Part shown: piece after piece, positions 56,847 to 64,000 of the stretch
Numbering within the stretch: position 1 is the first letter of the stretch
Layout of the letters: each line of letters begins with the position of its first letter
DNA from: CAXXXW01 sp963665555
GTDB lineage: Bacteria; Pseudomonadota; Alphaproteobacteria; Thalassobaculales; Thalassobaculaceae
Direction of reading: 5' to 3'
Assembly: GCA_963665555.2 (NCBI GenBank)
Contig: OY762308.1
Location: 310,001 to 374,000, forward strand
DNA: 64,000 nucleotides
Position numbers and translations under genes: made by a program
The notes under the pieces: model-generated
The model's database searches: none
What the model saw: the letters and a program-made list of their open reading frames with translations, nothing else
What the model was told of the DNA's origin: nothing

Positions 56847-57083
56847 CTAGGTCTTCGCCGCCTGGTCGCTCTTCGCCGCCTCCGCCGCCGGCGCGCCCTC
56901 GGATTTGAGCGCCTTGGCCTCGTCGGCGGCCTCCGCCTCCTCGCCCTCCTTCAGCCCGGACTTGAAGTTCTTCAGCCCCTTGCCGAAGTCTCCCATCAAG
57001 GCCGAAATCTTGCCGCGGCCGCCGAACAGCAAAAGCACGACGGCGAGCACGATCAGCCAGTGCCAGATGCTGGTGAACCCCAT
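56847..57083 (-). CDS. tatA: Sec-independent translocase subunit TatA
   Basis: A 78-residue pore-forming subunit. It starts MGFTSIWHWLIVLAVVLLLFGG, the short TatA membrane helix with FGRGK-like hinge (FGGRGKIS), followed by the amphipathic helix LMGDFGKGLKNFKSGLKEG and an Ala/Glu/Lys tail. It is the first of tatABC; about 80 bp separate it from tatB. Confidence 0.95.
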   Translation of the reverse strand: MGFTSIWHWLIVLAVVLLLFGGRGKISALMGDFGKGLKNFKSGLKEGEEAEAADEAKALKSEGAPAAEAAKSDQAAKT

Positions 57084-57193
57084 GTGACCCGCTCCATATG
57101 CCCGGTCCGGCGCGCCGTCGCGCGCGCCGTTCGCACCGGTTTATGCACGAAACCCCGGCGCGCCGCAACGGCGAACCGGCCGCCGCCGCGCGC

Positions 57194-58258
57194 TCACACC
57201 GACGGGCCGCCGGCGGGGAAGACGAAGGTCCGCGACAGGTCGAGATCGACCGAAACCACGTCGCCCGGCTCCGGCCCCCGGACGTCGGGCGTCCGGGCGT
57301 GGAGATGCAGGCGCCGGCCCCGCCAGGGATAGGAAAGGTGGACCAGCGTGGTCCGGCCGAGCAGGCGGGATTCGACGACGATCGCCAGGGGCCGCCCGCC
57401 GCCGCCGGCGTCCGACAGCCGCACCGCCTCGGGCCGGATCGCCACCTCGGCGTCCGCCCCGTCGCCCAGCCCGTTCGCCGGCACGGGACCGAAGGCGGTC
57501 TCCACCGCGCCGTCGCGGGCGACGCCGCCGACGCGGTTGATGTCGCCGAGGAAGCCGGCCACGAAGGCGTCGGCCGGCGCGCAGTACAGTTCCGCCGGCG
57601 AACCGAACTGCACGACGCGGCCCTCGCGCATCAGCGCGATGCGGTCGGCCATGAACATCGCCTCCTCGGCGTCGTGCGTCACCATCAGCGTGGCGCGCCC
57701 GGAGGTTTTCAGCAGGTGCAGCACCTCGTCGCGCATCCGGTCGCGCAGGCGGGGGTCGAGGCTGGAGTACGGCTCGTCCAGCAGCATCAGCCGCGGCCCC
57801 GGCGCCAGCGCCCGGGCCAGCGCCACGCGCTGGCGCTGGCCGCCCGACAGCGCGTGGGGAAAGGCGTCGGCGTACTCCTCCAGGTGGACCCGCCGCAGCA
57901 TCCGCAGGGCGCGCTCCCGCCGCTCCGCGCGCGGCAGGCGGCGCAGCCCGAACATCGTGTTGTCGAGGACCGACAGGTGGGGGAACAGGGCGTGGTCCTG
58001 GAACACCAGGCCGATGTCGCGGTCCTCGGGCGGGACCTGGCGGCCCGGCTCGGCCACCGGCGCGCCGTCGATCCAGAGCCGGCCCTCCTGGAGCGTCTCC
58101 AGTCCGGCCGCGAGGCGCAGCGCCGTCGTCTTGCCGCAGCCGGACGGGCCGAGCAGGCACGCGACCTCGCCGGACCCGACCTCCAGGTCGAGGCCGCGCA
58201 GCGCGGCCAGCCGTCCGTAACGATGGGTCAGCCCCTCGATCCGCAGCGCCGCCGCCAT
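57194..58258 (-). CDS. ABC transporter ATP-binding protein (PotA/FbpC-like), orphan
   Basis: A 354-residue import-type ABC ATPase. Walker A is GPSGCGKTT, the Q-loop VFQDHALFPHL, signature LSGGQRQRVALARAL, Walker B LMLLDEPYSSLD and the His switch MVTHDAEEA. The C-terminal 110 residues (ADAEVAIRPEAVRLSD to VVSVDLDLSRTFVFP) form a TOBE domain as in spermidine, iron and sulfate importers. No permease or binding-protein gene is next to it, so its partner must be elsewhere. It stands between scpB and tatA, an insertion in a run that is usually continuous. Confidence 0.9.
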   Translation of the reverse strand: MAAALRIEGLTHRYGRLAALRGLDLEVGSGEVACLLGPSGCGKTTALRLAAGLETLQEGRLWIDGAPVAEPGRQVPPEDRDIGLVFQDHALFPHLSVLDNTMFGLRRLPRAERRERALRMLRRVHLEEYADAFPHALSGGQRQRVALARALAPGPRLMLLDEPYSSLDPRLRDRMRDEVLHLLKTSGRATLMVTHDAEEAMFMADRIALMREGRVVQFGSPAELYCAPADAFVAGFLGDINRVGGVARDGAVETAFGPVPANGLGDGADAEVAIRPEAVRLSDAGGGGRPLAIVVESRLLGRTTLVHLSYPWRGRRLHLHARTPDVRGPEPGDVVSVDLDLSRTFVFPAGGPSV

Positions 58259-58345
58259 GCCGCCCCCGTTTCCGCGAATGCGTCTCGCTCGCGGCCGTTC
58301 TACCCGCCCCCGGCCGGGCGGGACAAGGGCCAGGGCCCGGCGGCG

Positions 58346-59014
58346 TCACGGCGGCGGCGCGCCGTCCCCGTTTTCCTCCTCCGCCGCGCCCGCCTCGCCC
58401 GGCGGATCGACGGTCGTCGGCCCCGGGCCGCGATCCAGCAGGCCGGACGCCTTCAACTCCTCGACGCCCGGCAGTTCGGCGAGCGATCCGAGGCCGAAAT
58501 GGTCGAGGAACGCCTCCGTCGTGCCCCATTGCAGGGGCCGGCCGGGCGTCCGGCGCCGGCCGCGCGTCCGGATCCAGCCCGCCTCCAGCAGGATGTCGAG
58601 CGTGCCGCGGCCGGTCGCGACGCCCCTGATCTCCTCGATCTCGGCGCGCGTCGCCGGCTGGCGGTAGGCGACGATCGCCAGCGTCTCGACGGCCGCCCGC
58701 GACAGCCGCCGGGGCGCCGCCACCTCCATCCGCAACAGGCCCGCCAGGTCCGGCGCGGTGCGGAAGGCCCAGCCCCGGCCGGCCCGGACGAGCGCCACGC
58801 CGCGCCCCTCGTAGTCCCGCGCCAGCCGGGCGAGCACATCCGCGACCGCGACATCCGGCGGCAGCCGGTTCGCCAGCATCGCCTCGTCCAGCGGCCCGGC
58901 GCTGGCGAACAGCAGCGCCTCGACGACGCGGACATGCGCCGACAGGTCCGCCGCCGCGCCTTCCCCGCCCGCGTCCGCGCCGGGGGCGGGCGCCTCGTCC
59001 GCCGGTCCGGTCAT
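58346..59014 (-). CDS. scpB: Segregation and condensation protein B
   Basis: A 222-residue winged-helix protein of the SMC-ScpAB condensin. It shows VVEALLFASAGPLDEAMLANRL, VALVRAGRGWAFRTAPDL, LSRAAVETLAIVAYRQPATRAEIEEIRG and DILLEAGWIRTRGRRRTPGRP (in shorter pieces), typical of ScpB. It binds the ScpA kleisin and helps compact the chromosome. Start ATG-type codon at 59014 overlaps scpA by 4 bp. The N-terminal and C-terminal tails are longer than in Bacillus. Confidence 0.93.
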   Translation of the reverse strand: MTGPADEAPAPGADAGGEGAAADLSAHVRVVEALLFASAGPLDEAMLANRLPPDVAVADVLARLARDYEGRGVALVRAGRGWAFRTAPDLAGLLRMEVAAPRRLSRAAVETLAIVAYRQPATRAEIEEIRGVATGRGTLDILLEAGWIRTRGRRRTPGRPLQWGTTEAFLDHFGLGSLAELPGVEELKASGLLDRGPGPTTVDPPGEAGAAEEENGDGAPPP

Positions 59015-59817
59015 CCGTCCGGCTCCGCCGCGCCGGGGCCGCGCGGGCGCAGCCAGATCGGGCCGAAGGCGCCGTCCTGGCGCAGTTCCGCGCGCCCCTC
59101 CTTGGCGAGGTGCAGCCCGGCCACGAAGGTGGACGCCACCGCCGACCGCGCGGCCAGCGGGCCGCCCGCGCCGGCGGGCAGGAAGGCGGAGAGCGTCCGC
59201 CAGCCCGGCGCGCCGCCGAGCATCCGGCGAAGGCGCTCGACCGCCGCCTCGACCGAGAGGAGCCGCGTCGGCGCGATCCTGAGCGTCGCGTGGTCGCGCC
59301 GGAGCCGGATGTCGGCATAGGCGCGCAACAGGTCGTACAGCGTCGCCTCGTGGACCGGGCGCGGCAGGTCCGCCAGCGATTCCGGCGCGCCGCGCGCGAA
59401 CAGGTCCACGCCGAGCCGGGGCCGGGCCATCAGCCGGTCGCCGGCTTCGCGCATCGCCTCCAGCCGCCGCAGGCGCAGGCGCAGCGCCTCCGCCAGCTCG
59501 GCCGGCGACGGCTCCTCCTCCTCGCCGGGGGCGTCGGGCAGCAGCAGGCGGGACTTCAGCCAGGCGAGCCAGGCCGCCATCACCAGGTAGTCCGCCGCGA
59601 GGCCGAGGTCGAGCGCGCGGGCGCGCGCGACGAAGCCGAGATACTGGTCCGCCAGCTCCAGGATGGAAATCCGCGCCAGGTCCACCTTCTGCTCGCGCGC
59701 CAGCGCCAGCAGCATGTCGATCGGCCCCTCGAACCCGTCCAGCGTCAGCAGCAGCGGCGTCCGCGACGGGTCGCGGTCCGGCGCCGGCGCATCGAACGGG
59801 TCCGTCGCGCCTTCCAT
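59011..59817 (-). CDS. scpA: Segregation and condensation protein A
   Basis: A 268-residue kleisin subunit linking the SMC heads. Characteristic sequence includes LTLDGFEGPIDMLLALAREQKVDLARISILELADQYL (parts LDGFEGPIDMLLALAREQKV and ISILELADQYL), AADYLVMAAWLAWLKSRLLLP and the winged-helix C-terminus RRMLGGAPGWRTLSAFLP. It works with scpB, which it overlaps. The site-2 protease stop is 4 bp upstream. Confidence 0.94.
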   Translation of the reverse strand: MEGATDPFDAPAPDRDPSRTPLLLTLDGFEGPIDMLLALAREQKVDLARISILELADQYLGFVARARALDLGLAADYLVMAAWLAWLKSRLLLPDAPGEEEEPSPAELAEALRLRLRRLEAMREAGDRLMARPRLGVDLFARGAPESLADLPRPVHEATLYDLLRAYADIRLRRDHATLRIAPTRLLSVEAAVERLRRMLGGAPGWRTLSAFLPAGAGGPLAARSAVASTFVAGLHLAKEGRAELRQDGAFGPIWLRPRGPGAAEPDG

Positions 59818-59821
59818 CGCC

Positions 59822-60517
59822 TCACCGGACCCCGGTCGCGGCGAGCATGGCGTCGATCAGCCCGAAAACCGGCGCGGCCAGCATGTTTTGCATGGGTCCC
59901 GGATCGTAGCCCAGTCCGTCCGCCAGGGCCGGAAGCAGGAAGACCAGCCCGATCACGATCAGGATACCCCAGCGCTCCAGCCGGGCATAGCGCCGCGCCA
60001 GCGGCCAGGGCAGCAGGCATGTGACGATCCGCCCGCCGTCCAGCGGCGGCACCGGCAGCATGTTGAACACCGCCAGCACCGCGTTCAGCAGGATCGAGCG
60101 CTGGAGGTTCGCCGCCAGCCACGGGCCGAGCCACTCCGGCGCCAGGACGAGCGCGTGCAGCAGCAGCGCCGAGACCGCCAGCAGGGCGACATTGGCCAGC
60201 GGCCCCGCCGCCGCCACCAGGATCGTGTCGCGCCGGGGATTGCCCAGCCGGGCCAGGTTGACCGGAACCGGCTTGGCGTAGCCGAAAACCAGCCCGATCG
60301 GCGCGATCAGGCACAGGATCGGCAGCACGACCGTGCCGAACCTGTCGATATGGGGCAGCGGGTTGAGCGTCACCCGCCCCGCCTGCCGCGCCGTCGGGTC
60401 GCCGAGCAGCCAGGCCACGTAGCCGTGCGCCGCCTCGTGGAAGGTGATGGCGAGCAGCGCCGGCAAGGCCCAGACCGAGACCTCGTACAGGATGTTCTGG
60501 AGGAAGCCCTGGTCCAT
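59822..60517 (-). CDS. Site-2 protease family (M50) membrane protein
   Basis: A 231-residue integral membrane metalloprotease. The zinc motif is TFHEAAHGYVA (HExxH) in the second helix and the third ligand is in FNMLPVPPLDGGRI (NxxPxxxLDG). It has about six membrane segments and no PDZ domain, so it is the compact type seen in many bacteria rather than RseP. Its substrates are unknown. It lies between nagZ and scpA, 11 bp after nagZ, as in several related genomes. Confidence 0.92.
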   Translation of the reverse strand: MDQGFLQNILYEVSVWALPALLAITFHEAAHGYVAWLLGDPTARQAGRVTLNPLPHIDRFGTVVLPILCLIAPIGLVFGYAKPVPVNLARLGNPRRDTILVAAAGPLANVALLAVSALLLHALVLAPEWLGPWLAANLQRSILLNAVLAVFNMLPVPPLDGGRIVTCLLPWPLARRYARLERWGILIVIGLVFLLPALADGLGYDPGPMQNMLAAPVFGLIDAMLAATGVR

Positions 60518-60528
60518 CGCCGCCCCCC

Positions 60529-61563
60529 TCAGGCCGCCCCGGCGAGCAGCCGGTCGAACGCGGCCGCCGTCTCGTCCGGGCCGGGGTCGCGGCGCGCGGC
60601 CCGCAGCCCCTCGATGTCGGCGAGGGCGGCCCCGGCGCGCGCCGCCGCCGCGCCTTCCAGGGCCGGGACGGCGGCGGCGACCTCCTCCATCTCCGCCATG
60701 TCGCCGTTGCAGTGCAGCGCGATGTCGCATCCGGCGTCGAGCGCGGCTTTCGCCCGCGCCCCGACGGGGCCGGACAGCGCCGCCATCGACAGGTCGTCGG
60801 TGAACAGCAGCCCGTCGAAGCCGATCCGGCCGCGCACGACCTCCCCGACAACGGCGGGCGAGAGCGTCGCCGGGCGGTGCGGGTCGATGGCGCAAAACAC
60901 CACATGGCCGGTCATGCCGGCCGCCCCGGCCCCCGCCGGCCCGCCGGCCAGCGCGCGGAAGGGCGCGAAGTCGCGCCGCTCCAGCGCCTCCAGCGGCGCA
61001 TCGACCGTCGGGAGGTCGAGATGGCTGTCCACCCGGGCGCGGCCGTGGCCCGGCAGGTGCTTCGCGACCGGCAGCGCGCCGCCGGCCCGCGACCCCTCGA
61101 TCCAGGCCCGCCCCAGCGCGGCGACGGCGGCGGGGTCGTCCGAGAAGGCGCGGTCGCCGATCGCCTTGTGGCCGTCCGGCTCGCGCAGGTCGAGCAGGGG
61201 GGCGCAGTTCACGTCGATGCCGAGGTCGAACAATTCGTCGGCGACCAGCCGCGCGTTCAGCCGCGCGAGGCGCCGCGCCGCGCCGGGATCGCGGGCGTAA
61301 ACCGCGCCGAACGCCGCCGGGGCGGGGGCGTCGCGCCAGGCCGGCGGGCGCAGGCGGCGCACCCGCCCGCCCTCCTGGTCGATCAGGACCGGCGCGCGCC
61401 GTCCCGCCGCCTCGCGCAGTTCCGCGACCAGGCGGCGGACCTGTCCGGGCGCGCGGCAGTTGCGGGCGAACAGGATGAATCCGAAGGGATCGGCCTCGCG
61501 CAGGAAGCGGCGCTCCGCGTTGTCGAGCGCCTCCCCGGCGCAGCCGAACACGCAGGCCCGCAC
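60529..61563 (-). CDS. nagZ: Beta-N-acetylhexosaminidase
   Basis: A 344-residue glycoside hydrolase family 3 enzyme of cytoplasmic peptidoglycan recycling. It removes GlcNAc from muropeptides. Conserved sequence includes PFGFILFARNC, LIDQEGGRVRRLRPP, NCAPLLDL, VAKHLPGHG (168-174) with the mobile-loop Asp-x-His pair (Asp179, His181), and the nucleophile-bearing FTDDLSMAAL. Start at 61563 gives MRACVFGCAG. In species with AmpR this enzyme feeds beta-lactamase induction; no such genes are here. Confidence 0.94.
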   Translation of the reverse strand: MRACVFGCAGEALDNAERRFLREADPFGFILFARNCRAPGQVRRLVAELREAAGRRAPVLIDQEGGRVRRLRPPAWRDAPAPAAFGAVYARDPGAARRLARLNARLVADELFDLGIDVNCAPLLDLREPDGHKAIGDRAFSDDPAAVAALGRAWIEGSRAGGALPVAKHLPGHGRARVDSHLDLPTVDAPLEALERRDFAPFRALAGGPAGAGAAGMTGHVVFCAIDPHRPATLSPAVVGEVVRGRIGFDGLLFTDDLSMAALSGPVGARAKAALDAGCDIALHCNGDMAEMEEVAAAVPALEGAAAARAGAALADIEGLRAARRDPGPDETAAAFDRLLAGAA

Positions 61564-61579
61564 GCCGCCCGTCCCCCGC

Positions 61580-62578
61580 TCAGGGCCGGATCGCGAGGCA
61601 GGACTGGCCCCGCCGCTTGAGCTTCTGGCAGATCGCCCGCGCCCGCGTCCAGGTCACCGGGCCGCCCCGGGCGCGGTAGAACACGCCCCGGCCCGCGATC
61701 TCCGCCCGGTCCACGGTGAGCGCGAGCGCGCCGAGCTCGGCCGGATGCGCCGCCTGGACGCGCGCCCATTCCGCGCGCGCGTCGCGGGAGTTCCGGACCG
61801 AGGCGATCTGGACCATGGCCACCCAGTCCGGCGCGGCGCGCGCGGCCGTCCGGCCCGTCGCGGCGGGGGCGCGGGCGGCGGCCGGAGCGCGGGAGCGGGC
61901 GGCGGCGGCAAGCCCGGCCGGGCGGCGCCGGGGCAGCGGCGGCGCGGCTTCGGCGGTCGTTTCGGCGGCCGTTTCGGGCGAGGGCGGGGTCTCGGCCGTT
62001 TCCGTCGCCGGCGGCGGGGCGGGGACGGGCGCCGCGCCGGCGGCGGGCGGGGCCTCGGCGGCGGGCGCGGCGCCGGACGGGGTTTCGGGCGCGGTCCCGC
62101 CGCCGGCGGTCTCGACCGGCGGCGGAGAGGGCGCGGCGCCGGGGGCCGGCGCGCCGCCCGGCGCGGCCGCCGGCGGTTCGGCCGGGGGCGGGGCTTCGGC
62201 GGCCGGCGGCTCCGGCGCGGGCGGCGGCGCGACGGGCTGTTCCGGCGGCGCCAGCAGGCTTTCCACCTCGTCGGCCCGGCCGTAAACCTCCGGCCGCACG
62301 CCGCCGAACATGTCGGGGATTTCCATCCCGCCGGGGTCCTCCGGCTCGACGCGCACGGGGCCGGGGTCGGCGCGCACGAGCGGAACCTCCCCGCCGCCCG
62401 GCGCGGCGCCGTCCCAGGAGAACCAGGCGATCGCCGCGAAGGCGGCCAGCGCGCCCGCCCCCGCCAGCGCCGCGAGCGCCCATCCGCCCCGGCGCGGCCC
62501 GCCCCCTTCCGGCGGCGGGCCGTCCTCGCCGTCGTCGAACGCCGCCGCGCGGCGGAGGTCGTCGCCCGGCCCGCTCAC
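61580..62578 (-). CDS. SPOR-domain inner-membrane protein
   Basis: A 332-residue protein with one membrane helix (about residues 32-52, WALAALAGAGALAAFAAIAWF), a long Pro/Ala/Glu-rich periplasmic linker, and a C-terminal SPOR domain (WVAMVQIASVRNSRDARAEWARVQ, RAEIAGRGVFYRARGGPV, ARAICQKLKRRGQSCLAIRP, in short pieces). SPOR domains bind denuded septal glycan, so a cell-division role is likely. The GTG start at 62578 overlaps argS (GTGA). Order argS-SPOR-nagZ is standard in alphaproteobacteria. Confidence 0.92.
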   Translation of the reverse strand: MSGPGDDLRRAAAFDDGEDGPPPEGGGPRRGGWALAALAGAGALAAFAAIAWFSWDGAAPGGGEVPLVRADPGPVRVEPEDPGGMEIPDMFGGVRPEVYGRADEVESLLAPPEQPVAPPPAPEPPAAEAPPPAEPPAAAPGGAPAPGAAPSPPPVETAGGGTAPETPSGAAPAAEAPPAAGAAPVPAPPPATETAETPPSPETAAETTAEAAPPLPRRRPAGLAAAARSRAPAAARAPAATGRTAARAAPDWVAMVQIASVRNSRDARAEWARVQAAHPAELGALALTVDRAEIAGRGVFYRARGGPVTWTRARAICQKLKRRGQSCLAIRP

Positions 62579-64000
62579 GACCTCAGTTCCTCCAGCGGCG
62601 CGACGCCCATGGTCTCCAGCCCCGAGGCGATAACGGTCGCGACGCCGCGCACCAGCGCCAGGCGCGCCAGCGTCAGGTCCGCGTCCCCGGCGTCGATGAA
62701 GCGCAGCGCCGCGTCGTCCCGGCCGCGGTTCCAGAGCGCGTGGAAGGCGGCGGCGAGGTCCGCGAGGTAGAAGGCGACGCGGTGCGGCTCGTGCGCCTCC
62801 GCCGCGCCCTCGACCGTGCGCGGCCAGTTCGCCAGTTTCTTCACCAGGTCGAGTTCGCCGGGATCGGCGAGGCGGTCCATGTCCGCGTCCGCCAGCGCCG
62901 CTTCCGCCAGCGACCGGCCGGGGAAGGCCTCGGCCGCGTGGCGCAGCACGGAATGGCAGCGGGCGTGGGCGTATTGCACATAGAACACCGGGTTCTCCCG
63001 GCTCTGCTCGACCGCCTTGTCGAAGTCGAACTCCAGCGGCTGGTCGTTGCGGCGGGTCAGCATGGTGAAGCGCACGACATCCCGTCCCACCGCGTCGATC
63101 ACGTCGGAGAGCGTAACGAAGGTTCCGGCGCGCTTCGACATCGCCACCGGCCTTCCGTCGCGGGTCATCTTGACCATCTGGCAGATTTTCACGTCCAGCG
63201 CGCCCTCGCCGCCGGTGGCGGCCCGCACGGCCGCTTGCATCCGCTTCACATAGCCGCCGTGGTCCGCGCCCCAGACATCGATCGCGTCGGCGAAGCCGCG
63301 GTCGAACTTGTCGAGATGGTAGGCCACGTCGGCGGCGAAATAGGTCCAGCTCCCGTCCGACTTGCGGATCGGCCGGTCCACGTCGTCGCCGAACTCCGTC
63401 GCCCGGAACAGGGTCTGCGGCCTCGGCTCCCAGTCCTCCGGCGCCTTGCCCTTCGGCGGCTCCAGCACGCCGACATAGAGCAGGCCCTTGTCCTCCAGCG
63501 CCGCCATCGCCTTGTCCACGCCGCCGGACTCGACCAGCGCGCGCTCCGACGACCAGACCTCGATTTCGACGCCGAGGCGGGCGAGGTCCCGCCGGATGCC
63601 CGCCATCGTGGCGTCGATGGCGAAGCCGCGGACCTCCGGCAGCCATTCGGCCTCCGCCCGGCCGAGCCAGCGCCCGCCGTCGCGCGCCGCCAGCGCCGCG
63701 CCGACCTCCTTCAGGTAATCGCCGGGATAGTGGCCTTCCGGGATCGGCCCGATCTCCTCCCCCAGCGCCTCGCGGTAGCGCAGGTGGGCCGAGCGGGCGA
63801 GCGTGTCCACCTGCGCGCCGGCGTCGTTGATGTAGTACTCGCGCGTCGCCCGGTAGCCCGCCTTGTCCAGCAGCCGGGCCAGCGCGTCCCCCACGACCGC
63901 GCCGCGGGCGTGCGCCGCGTGCAGCGGCCCGGTCGGGTTGGCGGAGACGTATTCGACATTGACCTTGCGGCCCCGGCCGATGTCCGAATCGCCCCAGCGG
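62575..64000 (-). CDS. argS: Arginyl-tRNA synthetase (partial, 5' end beyond window)
   Basis: At least 474 C-terminal residues of a class I synthetase. The HIGH-type motif is VEYVSANPTGPLHAAHARG (HAAH) near 63900-63960, preceded by GRGRKVNVEYVS; the KMSKS-type motif is VAMSKRAGTFV. Also typical: YYINDAGAQVDTLARS, FAADVAYHLDKFDRGFAD, ENPVFYVQYAHARCHSV and the anticodon-binding tail ending LEELRS. The gene runs off the right end. It is the first gene of the leftward run that reaches nagZ and beyond. Confidence 0.97.
   Translation of the reverse strand, partial: RWGDSDIGRGRKVNVEYVSANPTGPLHAAHARGAVVGDALARLLDKAGYRATREYYINDAGAQVDTLARSAHLRYREALGEEIGPIPEGHYPGDYLKEVGAALAARDGGRWLGRAEAEWLPEVRGFAIDATMAGIRRDLARLGVEIEVWSSERALVESGGVDKAMAALEDKGLLYVGVLEPPKGKAPEDWEPRPQTLFRATEFGDDVDRPIRKSDGSWTYFAADVAYHLDKFDRGFADAIDVWGADHGGYVKRMQAAVRAATGGEGALDVKICQMVKMTRDGRPVAMSKRAGTFVTLSDVIDAVGRDVVRFTMLTRRNDQPLEFDFDKAVEQSRENPVFYVQYAHARCHSVLRHAAEAFPGRSLAEAALADADMDRLADPGELDLVKKLANWPRTVEGAAEAHEPHRVAFYLADLAAAFHALWNRGRDDAALRFIDAGDADLTLARLALVRGVATVIASGLETMGVAPLEELRS

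Overview
The window is very GC-rich, gene-dense DNA from an alphaproteobacterium. The evidence is gene content and order: an SUV3-like helicase with an S4 protein, CarD and a seven-iron ferredoxin, the argS-SPOR-nagZ-scpAB-tatABC-serS-surE-pcm-LytM-yajC-secDF run, and divergent ssb/uvrA with a GAAC-N7-GAAC SOS box. A member of Rhodospirillales or a neighbouring order fits, but no rRNA is present to prove it.

Layout. 1-7.9 kb: a partial 2-hydroxyacid dehydrogenase, an MFS carrier, a DUF3047 protein, an S4 RNA-binding protein, the SUV3-like helicase, and divergent htpG. 7.9-15.1 kb: a leftward operon of thioesterase, CoxL-CoxG fusion, CoxM (frameshifted), CoxS, acyl-CoA ligase and enoyl-CoA hydratase. 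It probably oxidises a CoA-activated acid whose identity is unknown. 15.3-17.4 kb: mlaA (with an added SPOR-like tail) and mlaC. 17.5-21.9 kb: ettA, DUF2000, aldo/keto reductase and a luciferase-like monooxygenase. 21.9-23.5 kb: an eleven-unit 23-bp tandem array running into the start codon of an AAA/DUF4143 ATPase. This is the best candidate here for an undescribed system. 23.6-28.1 kb: larA-larC-larE-larB-DUF2062, the nickel-pincer racemase and its cofactor genes.

28.2-37 kb: PagL-like deacylase, prolyl iminopeptidase, a thermonuclease-like protein, a phosphatase homologue that has lost its metal ligands, carD, a GIY-YIG nuclease between long direct repeats, fdxA, an RTX-type calcium-binding protein with a clear terminator, and tRNA-Lys(UUU). 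The spaces between these genes are filled by a family of palindromic elements with 36-bp inverted ends. 37-47 kb: coaD, gyrA, a two-gene restriction-modification system inserted between gyrA and ssb, ssb, uvrA and trmFO.

47-64 kb (all leftward): argS (cut by the window end), SPOR protein, nagZ, site-2 protease, scpA, scpB, an orphan ABC ATPase, tatA, tatB, tatC, serS, surE, pcm, a DUF1640 protein, a degenerate LytM lipoprotein, yajC, secD, secF, and two homologues of mitochondrial complex I assembly factors (NDUFAF3-like, and a frameshifted NDUFAF6-like). Many genes overlap by 4 bp (ATGA or GTGA), so translational coupling is probably common. Two genes carry single-base frameshifts that could be real or could be sequence errors.
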